Source: RUG12461 sp045661345 (GTDB lineage Bacteria > Bacillota > Clostridia > Lachnospirales > Lachnospiraceae). From it: 64,000 nucleotides of DNA. How positions within the stretch are numbered: the stretch's first letter is position 1; every line of letters starts with the position of its first letter. Location of the stretch: the NCBI GenBank assembly GCA_045661345.1, contig JAZRFM010000025.1, positions 62,001 to 126,000 of the forward strand. The letters are read 5' to 3'. Below the pieces are notes generated by a model. It was not told the DNA's origin and did no database searches. It was given only the letters and a program-made list of their open reading frames with translations. This document shows positions 51,412 to 59,569 of this stretch, piece by piece. The position numbers and the translations under genes were made by a program.

Positions 51412-52455
51412 ATGCCAACTGACAGTAATCTCACAGAACAGCTGGAGCGGCGAAAACGGATCAATCGCATGAAAAAAGGAATCTTGACGTTCCTTGTGAC
51501 ATGGATTCTGATCGTCAGCGTGCTGATGGTGTTTTTGGTGGTACAGACCCTTCGAATGCAGCATCAGATAAGCATTTTGGCTGCAAACCAACTGGAGCTC
51601 AGCCAGATGTCGGCGGATGTCTTATATGATGGCAGCGGATCCACGGTGGAAAGTGAGGTGTCCCTTCCGGCACCGGTTGCTTCCGTAGCGCCGACAGTGG
51701 AGGTCGCATCGCTTGATGAATCCAATCTGGCCGAGGCCGGTGATCAGCTGAAGGTCTATCTGACCTTTGATGACGGGCCCAGCAGCAATACGGCTGCCAT
51801 TCTGGATATTTTAAAAGAACATGACGTGAAGGCGACTTTTTTCGTGATCGGCAGAGAGGATGAAGAGTCACAGGAACTGTACAAGCGGATCGTGGAAGAG
51901 GGGCATACACTCGGTATGCACAGCTACGCCCATCAATACAGCCAGATCTACAGTTCCCTGGACAGCTTTGAGGATGACTTTTATCATCTGCAGTCCTATC
52001 TGAAGGAACTGACCGGTGTGGAATCGGTCTATTACCGGTTTCCGGGGGGCAGCAGCAATCAGGTCAGCAATGCGGATATGGGGTCGTTCATTTCGTTTCT
52101 CGATGAGAACGGGGTGACCTATTATGATTGGAATGTTTCCAGCGGAGACGCGACGACCCAGGCCTATACCAAGGAAGAGATCGTGGATCATGTCATGAAT
52201 GATGTGGTGAAATACAAAACGTCCATTGTGCTGCTGCATGATTCCGATGCAAAGACCATTACGGTGGAAGCGCTTTCTCCCCTGATCGAAGCGCTGCAGG
52301 GGATCGGTGCGGAGATCCTGCCCATTGATCAGGACACCTATCCGGTTCAGTATACGGTGCTGAGCGAAGCAACCCCGGAACAGAAGACCGAAACGCAGGA
52401 AGAAGAGAAGCCTGCTGAGGAACAGCAAGATAATGAAAACCAGATACAGGAGTGA
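51412..52455 (+). CDS. Membrane-anchored polysaccharide deacetylase (carbohydrate esterase 4)
   Basis: 347 residues. A basic N-terminus and one membrane helix (about 23-47) place the enzyme domain outside. The NodB homology domain (about 120-320) shows TFDDGPSSNTAAILD (catalytic and metal aspartates), HSYAHQ (metal histidines), RFPGGSSN and a closing LLHDSDAKT. It probably removes acetyl groups from peptidoglycan GlcNAc or a related glycan. A disordered Glu/Gln tail ends it. The ATG at 51412 follows AAAGGAG; the GTG at 51355 lies in the promoter. Confidence 0.92.
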   Translation: MPTDSNLTEQLERRKRINRMKKGILTFLVTWILIVSVLMVFLVVQTLRMQHQISILAANQLELSQMSADVLYDGSGSTVESEVSLPAPVASVAPTVEVASLDESNLAEAGDQLKVYLTFDDGPSSNTAAILDILKEHDVKATFFVIGREDEESQELYKRIVEEGHTLGMHSYAHQYSQIYSSLDSFEDDFYHLQSYLKELTGVESVYYRFPGGSSNQVSNADMGSFISFLDENGVTYYDWNVSSGDATTQAYTKEEIVDHVMNDVVKYKTSIVLLHDSDAKTITVEALSPLIEALQGIGAEILPIDQDTYPVQYTVLSEATPEQKTETQEEEKPAEEQQDNENQIQE

Positions 52456-52470
52456 ACGGAGGGAAAGAAT

Positions 52471-53283
52471 ATGAGCTTTTTCAAGGATTTTAAGGAAGAT
52501 CTGTCTACCGCAGCTGATGAGCTGCTCACGGGAAACGACGGCGACTTCGGTGCCAAGAAGACGGACAGCGGCAAGGACATCATGGTGGATACCTTCTCTG
52601 CCGACAATAAGGATGACAAGGGGCTGGAGAAGATAGACACGCTGTTCGAGAAAGTGACACCGGCTGATTCCGGAAAGACCGACAATAAGGATAAAGATAA
52701 AGACAAAGCCAAGAAACAGGACACCGCATCTCCTGCGGCGCCGAAGCCGGCATCTGCGCCGGCAAGTACACCGCTTTCCTACACCCTGAACTCCACGACG
52801 CCGGCAGCACCGGCAAAAGAGACGCTGCCTGTGGCGGATGAGACAACTGTGATCACGGCAGGCACCGTGATCCGCGGTGATATCGAATCCGCAGGATCTT
52901 TGGATATCAGCGGAGAGATTTCGGGTGACGTAAAATGCCGCGGCAAATTGACCGTGACCGGTACAGTCAACGGTAACAGCAGCGCAGAGGAAGTCTTCGC
53001 GGATTCGGCACATATCAGCGGTGAGATCGTCAGCAACGGAACCGTCAAGATCGGGCTTGGATCGGTGGTGATCGGAAATGTTACTGCAAACTCTGCGGTA
53101 GTTGCAGGCGCCATCAAGGGCGATATCGACGTGCATGGTCCGGTGGTGGTGGATACCTCTGCAGTTGTGATGGGAAATATCAAGTCACGTTCCGTACAGA
53201 TCAACAACGGCGCCGTGATCGAGGGCTTCTGCTCGCAGGCGTATGCGGAGATCGATGTCAACAGCCTGTTTGGCGGGAAATAA
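52471..53283 (+). CDS. Bactofilin family cytoskeletal protein
   Basis: 270 residues. A hydrophilic Asp/Lys/Ala/Pro-rich N-terminal half (1-125) precedes a bactofilin beta-helix (about 128-245) of short repeats: GTVIRGDIESAGSLDISGEI, SGDVKCRGKLTVTGTVNGNS, IVSNGTVKIGLGSVVIGNV, AIKGDIDVHGPVVVDTSAVV. Bactofilins form filaments that place cell-wall enzymes. Pairing with the deacetylase gene just upstream (15-bp gap) suggests a shared wall-shaping role. Confidence 0.9.
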   Translation: MSFFKDFKEDLSTAADELLTGNDGDFGAKKTDSGKDIMVDTFSADNKDDKGLEKIDTLFEKVTPADSGKTDNKDKDKDKAKKQDTASPAAPKPASAPASTPLSYTLNSTTPAAPAKETLPVADETTVITAGTVIRGDIESAGSLDISGEISGDVKCRGKLTVTGTVNGNSSAEEVFADSAHISGEIVSNGTVKIGLGSVVIGNVTANSAVVAGAIKGDIDVHGPVVVDTSAVVMGNIKSRSVQINNGAVIEGFCSQAYAEIDVNSLFGGK

Positions 53284-53292
53284 TCATACCTG

Positions 53293-53988
53293 ATGAAACG
53301 AATTCTTCTGAAGCTGAGCGGGGAAGCACTCGCCGGAGAGAAAAAAACGGGATTTGACGAGAAAATCTGTCTGGGGGTTGCAAAGCAAGTGAAGCAGCTG
53401 ACAGAGCAGGGGGTGGAAGTCGGCATTGTCATCGGCGGCGGCAATTTCTGGCGCGGCCGGACGAGCGGGATCATCGACCGCACCAAAGCGGATCAGATCG
53501 GCATGCTGGCGACCGTCATGAACTGTATTTATGTCTCGGAGATTTTTCGGCATGAAGGGATGCCCACGGCTGTGCTGACGCCCTTTGAGTGCGGATCTTT
53601 TACGAAGCTGTTCAGCAAGGATCGTGCAAACAAATATTTTGCCCACGGCATGGTGGTGTTTTTCGCCGGAGGGACCGGACATCCGTACTTTTCAACGGAT
53701 ACGGCCACACTGCTTCGGGCGGTTGAAATCGAGGCAGAGGGAGTCTATCTGGCGAAGGCTGTCGACGGTGTCTATGACGCTGATCCGAAGCACCATCCAG
53801 AGGCAAGGAAATATGACACGATTTCCATCCGGGAAGTGATCGACAAGGGGTTACAGGTCGTGGACATGACGGCGTCGATCATGGCCGAGGAGCAGAAGAT
53901 GCCGATGTATGTGTTTGCGTTACAGGGAGAAAACAGTATTGTGCAGGCAGTGACCGGCACTTTTCAGGGGACTGTCGTAACAGTATAA
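53293..53988 (+). CDS. pyrH: UMP kinase
   Basis: 231 residues, amino-acid-kinase fold; converts UMP to UDP using ATP. Motifs are LLKLSGEALAG, VIGGGNFWRGR, MLATVMNCIYVSE and FFAGGTGHPYFSTDTATLLR, with VDGVYDADPK near the ATP site. It sits in the conserved pyrH-frr-uppS-cdsA order. Confidence 0.97.
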   Translation: MKRILLKLSGEALAGEKKTGFDEKICLGVAKQVKQLTEQGVEVGIVIGGGNFWRGRTSGIIDRTKADQIGMLATVMNCIYVSEIFRHEGMPTAVLTPFECGSFTKLFSKDRANKYFAHGMVVFFAGGTGHPYFSTDTATLLRAVEIEAEGVYLAKAVDGVYDADPKHHPEARKYDTISIREVIDKGLQVVDMTASIMAEEQKMPMYVFALQGENSIVQAVTGTFQGTVVTV

Positions 53989-54010
53989 AACAAAGCGGGG
54001 GTAGAAGGCG

Positions 54011-54565
54011 ATGGATGAACGACTGCAGCCATTCGAGGACAAAATGAAAAAAACCATGGCAAATCTCGGGGAGGAGTTTTCCGGGATCCGCGCGGGACGA
54101 GCCAATCCGCATGTGCTGGACAGGATCAGGGTGGACTACTACGGAGCGCCGACACCGATCCAGCAGGTGGCAAACGTCAGCGTACCGGAGCCCCGTATCA
54201 TACAGATCCAGCCCTGGGAACCGAATATGGTGAAGGAGATCGAGAAAGCGATTCAGACCTCCGAGATCGGCATCAATCCGACGAATGACGGCAAGCTGAT
54301 CCGGCTCGTGTTCCCGGAACTGACGGAGGAACGACGGAAGGATCTGTCGAAGGATGTCAAGAAAAAAGGGGAGAACGCCAAGGTGGCGATCCGGAATATC
54401 AGACGGGATGCCATTGACAGTCTGAAAAAGCTTTCCAAGCAGGACGATATCTCGGAAGATCAGATCAAGGATCTCGAGGATATGGCACAGAAGCTGACAG
54501 ACAAGTACATTGCAGAAGTTGACAAGGCGGTAGAGGAAAAGACGAAAGAGGTCATGACCGTTTAA
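54011..54565 (+). CDS. frr: Ribosome recycling factor
   Basis: 184 residues, normal length. Motifs: FSGIRAGRANPHVLDRIRVD, YYGAPTPIQQVANVSVPEPR, GIDPTNDG-like EIGINPTNDGKLIRLVFPEL and the helical RKDLSKDVKKKGENAKVAIR. With EF-G it splits post-termination ribosomes. A terminator hairpin follows its stop. Confidence 0.97.
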   Translation: MDERLQPFEDKMKKTMANLGEEFSGIRAGRANPHVLDRIRVDYYGAPTPIQQVANVSVPEPRIIQIQPWEPNMVKEIEKAIQTSEIGINPTNDGKLIRLVFPELTEERRKDLSKDVKKKGENAKVAIRNIRRDAIDSLKKLSKQDDISEDQIKDLEDMAQKLTDKYIAEVDKAVEEKTKEVMTV

Positions 54566-54579
54566 GAGTGGAAAAGGGA

Positions 54580-54616
54580 AAGGGACAAATGCGAAATGCT
54601 TTTGTCCCTTGTTTTT
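54580..54616 (+). terminator. Hairpin terminator between frr and uppS
   Basis: A perfect 10-bp stem (AAGGGACAAA at 54580-54589 with TTTGTCCCTT at 54601-54610) followed by GTTTTTC. It lies between two genes normally co-transcribed, so it may only partly terminate. Confidence 0.7.
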
Positions 54617-54633
54617 CAAGTGAGGTGGAAAAA

Positions 54634-55356
54634 ATGACAGTTCCGCAGCATATTGCCATTATTATGGACGGAAACGGACGATGGGCAAAGGCACAGGGGA
54701 AACCGCGCAGCTTCGGACACAAAGCCGGAGCCGATAATGTGGAGGTGATCTGCAGGGCGGCGAAAGCCCTGGGGGTGAAATACCTCACCATGTATACGTT
54801 TTCCACGGAAAACTGGAGCCGGCCGAAGGACGAGGTCGAGACTCTGATGAAGCTGATCCGCCAGTATCTGAAGAAATTCGAAAAGACTGCCATGGAAGAG
54901 GATATGCGCATCAGGATCATAGGAGACCGGACGAAGCTTAGCAAGGAGCTGCTTGCGCAGATTTTGCATACGGAGGAAGTGACGGGAGGGCAGACCGGGA
55001 TGCAGCTGATCCTTGCCATCAATTACGGCAGCAGGGATGAAATGGTTCGCGCGATGCGTCTTCAGGCCGGGGAAGTGGCGGAAGGGAAGCTGAAACCGGA
55101 AGAGATTACGGAGACTTCCTTTGCCGCTTATCTGGATGCTGCGGATGTTCCAGACCCGGATTTTCTGATCCGAACCAGCGGAGAGGCGCGGCTTTCCAAT
55201 TACCTGCTCTGGCAGCTTGCTTACAGTGAGTTTTATTTTACGGAGGTACCCTGGCCGGCCTTTACGCCGGAGGAACTGAAGAAAGCGGTAGAGGCCTACG
55301 GAGGGCGTGACAGGAGATTTGGCGGGGTACATACAGAAAAGAAAGAGGAGAAGTAA
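54634..55356 (+). CDS. uppS: Undecaprenyl diphosphate synthase (cis-prenyltransferase)
   Basis: 240 residues. Makes the C55 lipid carrier for cell-wall synthesis. Signatures: HIAIIMDGNGRWAKAQGKPR with the catalytic aspartate, SFGHKAGADNV, YTFSTENWSRP and the C-terminal DFLIRTSGEARLSNYLLWQL. The ATG at 54634 is preceded by GAGGTG; a GTG opening at 54568 would run through the terminator and is rejected. Confidence 0.97.
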   Translation: MTVPQHIAIIMDGNGRWAKAQGKPRSFGHKAGADNVEVICRAAKALGVKYLTMYTFSTENWSRPKDEVETLMKLIRQYLKKFEKTAMEEDMRIRIIGDRTKLSKELLAQILHTEEVTGGQTGMQLILAINYGSRDEMVRAMRLQAGEVAEGKLKPEEITETSFAAYLDAADVPDPDFLIRTSGEARLSNYLLWQLAYSEFYFTEVPWPAFTPEELKKAVEAYGGRDRRFGGVHTEKKEEK

Positions 55357-55359
55357 GGA

Positions 55360-56178
55360 ATGTTTAAGAAAAGGTTGCTGAGCGGGATTGTGCTGCTTGC
55401 GGTTACGATCCTCCTGATTCACATCGGAGGCTATGTGTTGCTCATCGCTTCGGCGGCTGTGGCGCTGATCGGACTGATGGAGCTCTATCGGGTACTTGGG
55501 ATCCACAAGACGGTACTCGCCGGGGTGGGCTATTTTTCCTCGGCACTCTACTATGCGTCCCTGGAGGTGCCACTGGGGACGGACGTTGAGGAGCTGCTTC
55601 CTGTCGTGGTGATCCTTTTTTCGCTGGTGGCGTTCCTTTTCTGCTATGTGTTGTCTTATCCGCGTTTCCATGCAAAAGAGATCATGGGTGCCTTTTTTGG
55701 CGTTGTCTACGTCTCCGTGATGCTTTCTTACGTTTATATGACGAGAAACGATATTGCCGGCGGACAGTATCTGGTATGGCTGATCTTTCTTTGCTCCTGG
55801 GGGAGCGATACCCTTGCTTACTGCACAGGCATGCTTTTCGGCAAACATAAGATGACGCCAAAGCTTTCACCCAAAAAGACCTGGGAAGGCGCCATTGGCG
55901 GCGTGGCAGGCGCATCCCTGCTGACGGTTCTGTTTGCATGGATATTCAGAATTCAGATGGGTCTGACACCGGAAAAAATCGCAGTCCTTGCGGTGATTGC
56001 GGCAGCGGGAGCCGTGATTTCCATGGTGGGGGATCTTGCGGCCTCGGCCATCAAGCGAAACTATGATATCAAAGATTACGGAAAACTGATCCCCGGTCAC
56101 GGGGGGATACTGGACCGGTTCGACAGCGTGATCTTTACGGCTCCCATCATTTTTTATCTGGCATTGTTTTTCGTGTAA
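55360..56178 (+). CDS. cdsA: Phosphatidate cytidylyltransferase
   Basis: 272 residues, about eight membrane helices. Makes CDP-diacylglycerol for phospholipid synthesis. The C-terminal signature SAIKRNYDIKDYGKLIPGHG followed by GILDRFDS is diagnostic, and GSDTLAYCTGMLFGKHKM lies mid-protein. It begins 3 bp after uppS. Confidence 0.96.
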   Translation: MFKKRLLSGIVLLAVTILLIHIGGYVLLIASAAVALIGLMELYRVLGIHKTVLAGVGYFSSALYYASLEVPLGTDVEELLPVVVILFSLVAFLFCYVLSYPRFHAKEIMGAFFGVVYVSVMLSYVYMTRNDIAGGQYLVWLIFLCSWGSDTLAYCTGMLFGKHKMTPKLSPKKTWEGAIGGVAGASLLTVLFAWIFRIQMGLTPEKIAVLAVIAAAGAVISMVGDLAASAIKRNYDIKDYGKLIPGHGGILDRFDSVIFTAPIIFYLALFFV

Positions 56179-56199
56179 AGGAGGAAAAACCGGAGAGTG

Positions 56200-57345
56200 A
56201 TGAAAAAAATAGCGATTCTCGGTTCAACGGGCAGTATCGGAACACAGACGCTGGATGTCGTACGGGAGCAGGGAGATTTGAAGGTCGTAGCCATGTCCTG
56301 CGGGACGAACCTTCCGTTGTTTGAAAAACAGATTCGGGAGTTCAGACCGTCTCTTGTGTCCGTGAAGGATGCTTCTCTTGCCTCCGATCTCAGCAGTCGT
56401 ATCCGGGATCTGGACGGGGTCTCGGTATGCTTTGGTATGGACGGACTGATGGCGGTCGCATCGGAAAATGATGCAGAGATCGTTGTGACAGCCATCGTAG
56501 GGATGCTTGGAATCCGGCCCACGATTGCGGCAATCCGCGCAGGAAAGGATATCGCCCTGGCAAATAAGGAAACCCTGGTGACAGCCGGGCATCTGATCAT
56601 GCCGATGATCAAAGAATACGGTGTGAGGCTGCTTCCGGTAGACAGCGAACACAGCGCCATTTTTCAATCCCTGAACGGAGAGAGGGAAAACCGGATCGCA
56701 AAGATCCTGCTGACCGCATCCGGTGGGCCTTTCCTGCACAAAACGAGAGAGGAATTACAGAACGTGGGTGTGCAGGATGCGTTAAAACACCCGAATTGGT
56801 CCATGGGAAAAAAGATTACGATCGATTCTGCCACCATGGTCAATAAGGGATTGGAGGTGATCGAGGCAAAGTGGCTGTTTGCTGTTTCTCCGGAACAGAT
56901 CCAGGTCGTGGTGCAGCCGCAAAGCATCATTCACTCCATGGTGGAATATGAGGACGGTGCCGTAATTGCCCAACTCGGCACACCGGATATGCGCCTGCCC
57001 ATCCAATACGCGCTGTATTATCCTGCCCGGCGGCCTTTGTCAGGGGATCGACTGGATTTTGCGCGTCTTTCCGAAATTCGTTTTGAAAAACCGGATACAG
57101 GGACATTTATGGGACTCCCATTGTGTTATGATGCAATCAGACGCGGGGGAAATATTCCGACAGCGTTGAATGCGGCGAATGAGCTGGCAGTGGCGAAGTT
57201 CCTCAAAGGGGAGATCCCGTTCCTTTCGATCTATGAGATTCTTTCGGACGCGGTCGAAACCGCAGCATTCATCCCGGAGCCCTCGGTAGAACAGATCCTT
57301 GCGACAGAGCAGGCGGTCTACGACAGAATAAGGAGCAAGTGGTGA
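56200..57345 (+). CDS. dxr: 1-deoxy-D-xylulose 5-phosphate reductoisomerase
   Basis: 381 residues. Second step of the MEP isoprenoid pathway. NADPH-binding GSTGSIGTQTLDVV opens the protein; the catalytic region has NKETLVTAGH, PVDSEHSAIFQSLNGE and TASGGPF, with the flexible loop HPNWSMGKKITIDSATMVNK. A GTG lies one codon upstream at 56197; the ATG at 56200 is taken. GGAG sits 4 nt upstream and AGGAGG further up. Confidence 0.97.
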   Translation: MKKIAILGSTGSIGTQTLDVVREQGDLKVVAMSCGTNLPLFEKQIREFRPSLVSVKDASLASDLSSRIRDLDGVSVCFGMDGLMAVASENDAEIVVTAIVGMLGIRPTIAAIRAGKDIALANKETLVTAGHLIMPMIKEYGVRLLPVDSEHSAIFQSLNGERENRIAKILLTASGGPFLHKTREELQNVGVQDALKHPNWSMGKKITIDSATMVNKGLEVIEAKWLFAVSPEQIQVVVQPQSIIHSMVEYEDGAVIAQLGTPDMRLPIQYALYYPARRPLSGDRLDFARLSEIRFEKPDTGTFMGLPLCYDAIRRGGNIPTALNAANELAVAKFLKGEIPFLSIYEILSDAVETAAFIPEPSVEQILATEQAVYDRIRSKW

Positions 57346-57346
57346 T

Positions 57347-58387
57347 ATGGGGATACTGATTGCGATCCTGATCTTCGGTGCTATCGTGACGTTCCATGAA
57401 TTCGGGCATTTTATCATCGCCAAAAGAAACGATGTACAGGTGAATGAATTCATGATCGGTTTCGGACCGAAACTGATTGGCGTGAAACGGGGAGAGACGA
57501 TTTTTTCACTCAGACTTCTTCCTTTGGGCGGAGCCTGCGTGATGGCGGATGAGGAGGAAGGACAGGATAATCCCAGATCCTTCCGCAGAAAGAGTGCCTG
57601 GCGGCGCCTGCTGATCGTGGCAGCGGGACCGCTGTTTAATTTCCTGCTTGCTTTCGTGCTTGCTTCCATTATGACGGCGCTGATCGGCGTGGACCGGCCC
57701 GTTCTTACCGGTACGGTGGACGGTCTGCCCGCGCAGGAAGCGGGATTGCAAGCGGGGGATGAGATTACAAAGCTGAATCATAAAGCCATCCACTTTTCCC
57801 GGGAGCTGCGCCTGTATTTACAGACCCATGGAAATGAAGAAATGCGTGTCACCTACAGGCGTGACGGAGAAACCCGCGAGACGACGATGATCCCTGTGTA
57901 CAATCCCGAAGCCGGGGCGTTCCAGCTCGGGATCACCTACAGCCCTTATTCCGAGAAGGTGGGACCGTTGGAGGTGCTGGAGTACGGCTGGTATGAAACA
58001 GAGTACAGTATCTGGTCCGTGTTTGAGGGATTGCGTCTGCTGTTCACCGGCGGAGCCTCGGTGAATGATCTGACCGGCCCGGTCGGGATCGTGAAGGCCA
58101 TCGATGAGACCTATACGCAGAGCAACGAGGCGGGGGGTGCCTTTCTGGTGCTCGTCAACATGCTGAATATCGCAGTTCTTTTGTCTGCGAACCTCGGCGT
58201 GATGAATTTGCTGCCGATTCCGGGGCTTGACGGAGGACGTCTGATCTTCACGGCTGCAGAGCTTTTCACAAGGAAACAGCTTCCCGTGGAGAAGGAAGGC
58301 GCCATCAACCTGATCGGGATGGGTTTACTGTTTGCGCTGATGATTTTTGTGGTGGTGAACGATGTACGAAAATTTATGATCGGATGA
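57347..58387 (+). CDS. rseP: Site-2 intramembrane metalloprotease RseP/RasP
   Basis: 346 residues. The first membrane helix holds the zinc motif HEFGH at 17-21. A PDZ domain follows (about 115-190; GTVDGLPAQEAGLQAGDEIT), and NLLPIPGLDGGRL gives the third zinc ligand in a later helix. It cleaves membrane-spanning anti-sigma factors and signal-peptide remnants. It starts 1 bp after dxr, as in Bacillus rasP. Confidence 0.95.
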   Translation: MGILIAILIFGAIVTFHEFGHFIIAKRNDVQVNEFMIGFGPKLIGVKRGETIFSLRLLPLGGACVMADEEEGQDNPRSFRRKSAWRRLLIVAAGPLFNFLLAFVLASIMTALIGVDRPVLTGTVDGLPAQEAGLQAGDEITKLNHKAIHFSRELRLYLQTHGNEEMRVTYRRDGETRETTMIPVYNPEAGAFQLGITYSPYSEKVGPLEVLEYGWYETEYSIWSVFEGLRLLFTGGASVNDLTGPVGIVKAIDETYTQSNEAGGAFLVLVNMLNIAVLLSANLGVMNLLPIPGLDGGRLIFTAAELFTRKQLPVEKEGAINLIGMGLLFALMIFVVVNDVRKFMIG

Positions 58388-58471
58388 GGCAGGGAACTGT
58401 TCCAGATGCCGCAGGCGGCATGTGACTTTTGATCTTACGGTCATTGGATTTTGAAAGGGAAAAGGCATCCT

Positions 58472-59557
58472 ATGCAAAGAAAACACACGAGAGAAGTGCA
58501 AATCGGGAATGTCAGGATCGGCAACGGTCATCCCGTCGCGATTCAGTCTATGACAAATACCAAAACAGAGGATGTGGAGGGGACGGTCGCACAGATCGAG
58601 AAGCTGACAGCTGCAGGCTGTGAGATCATCCGCTGCGCCGTTCCGGATGAAGCGGCGGCAAAAGCTCTTTCGGAGATCAAGCGCCGGATTTCGATCCCGC
58701 TGGTTGCGGATATTCATTTCGACTATCGCCTGGCGTTGCTGGCGATCCGGCACGGCGCGGATAAGATCCGGATCAATCCCGGCAATATCGGTTCCGAGGA
58801 CCGCATCCGTACGGTGATTTCCGCGGCAAAGGAACGCAATATTCCGATCCGCGTCGGCGTCAACAGCGGGTCTTTGGAAAAGGGTCTGGTTGAAAAATAC
58901 CATGGCGTGACCGCAGAGGGACTGGTGGAAAGTGCGCTGGATAAGGTACATCTGGTAGAAAGCTTCGGCTATGACAACCTGGTGATCAGCATCAAGTCCA
59001 GCGATGTGATGATGTGCGTCCGTGCACATGAATTGATTACGGATCAGACGGATCATCCGCTTCATGTCGGGATCACGGAAGCAGGGACGGTTTATGCCGG
59101 CAATATTAAATCGGCAGTAGGCCTGTCGCTGATTCTGGGGCAGGGGATCGGGGATACGATCCGTGTGTCTCTCACCGGGGATCCGATAGAGGAGATTCGC
59201 TCCGCGAAGCTCATCCTCAGGACCCTTGGTCTCAGGAAAGGCGGGATCGAAGTGGTATCCTGTCCCACATGCGGACGCACCAGCATTGATCTCATTGGTC
59301 TTGCAAACCGTGTGAATGAAATGGTAAGTGAAATGGAGAAAGATCTGGACGGGAGCCTCAAGGTCGCGGTCATGGGCTGCGTCGTCAACGGCCCGGGGGA
59401 AGCGGCGGAAGCGGATCTCGGGATTGCGGGCGGCAAAGGAGAAGGATTGATTCTGCGCCATGGGGAGATCCTCCGCAAGGTGCCGGAGGAGATGCTTCTG
59501 CCGGAGCTGAAAAAAGAACTTGAGGAAACCATCCGGCAACGAAAAGAGCAACGGTAA
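58472..59557 (+). CDS. ispG: 4-hydroxy-3-methylbut-2-en-1-yl diphosphate synthase
   Basis: 361 residues. Iron-sulfur enzyme of the late MEP pathway. The N-terminal TIM barrel opens with TREVQIGNVRIGNGHPVAIQ. The C-terminal cluster domain has SCPTCGRTSID and MGCVVNGPGEAAEADLGIAG with the [4Fe-4S] cysteines. The ATG at 58472 has AAAAGG 8 nt ahead; an in-frame TTG at 58451 is less likely. It replaces proS seen here in Bacillus, keeping three isoprenoid genes (uppS, dxr, ispG) together. Confidence 0.96.
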   Translation: MQRKHTREVQIGNVRIGNGHPVAIQSMTNTKTEDVEGTVAQIEKLTAAGCEIIRCAVPDEAAAKALSEIKRRISIPLVADIHFDYRLALLAIRHGADKIRINPGNIGSEDRIRTVISAAKERNIPIRVGVNSGSLEKGLVEKYHGVTAEGLVESALDKVHLVESFGYDNLVISIKSSDVMMCVRAHELITDQTDHPLHVGITEAGTVYAGNIKSAVGLSLILGQGIGDTIRVSLTGDPIEEIRSAKLILRTLGLRKGGIEVVSCPTCGRTSIDLIGLANRVNEMVSEMEKDLDGSLKVAVMGCVVNGPGEAAEADLGIAGGKGEGLILRHGEILRKVPEEMLLPELKKELEETIRQRKEQR

Positions 59558-59569
59558 TCTGAAACGATC

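Noticed and set aside
58406..58421. Terminator between rseP and ispG
   Set aside because: The ATGCCG/CGGCAT stem is only 6 bp and lacks a proper T tract.
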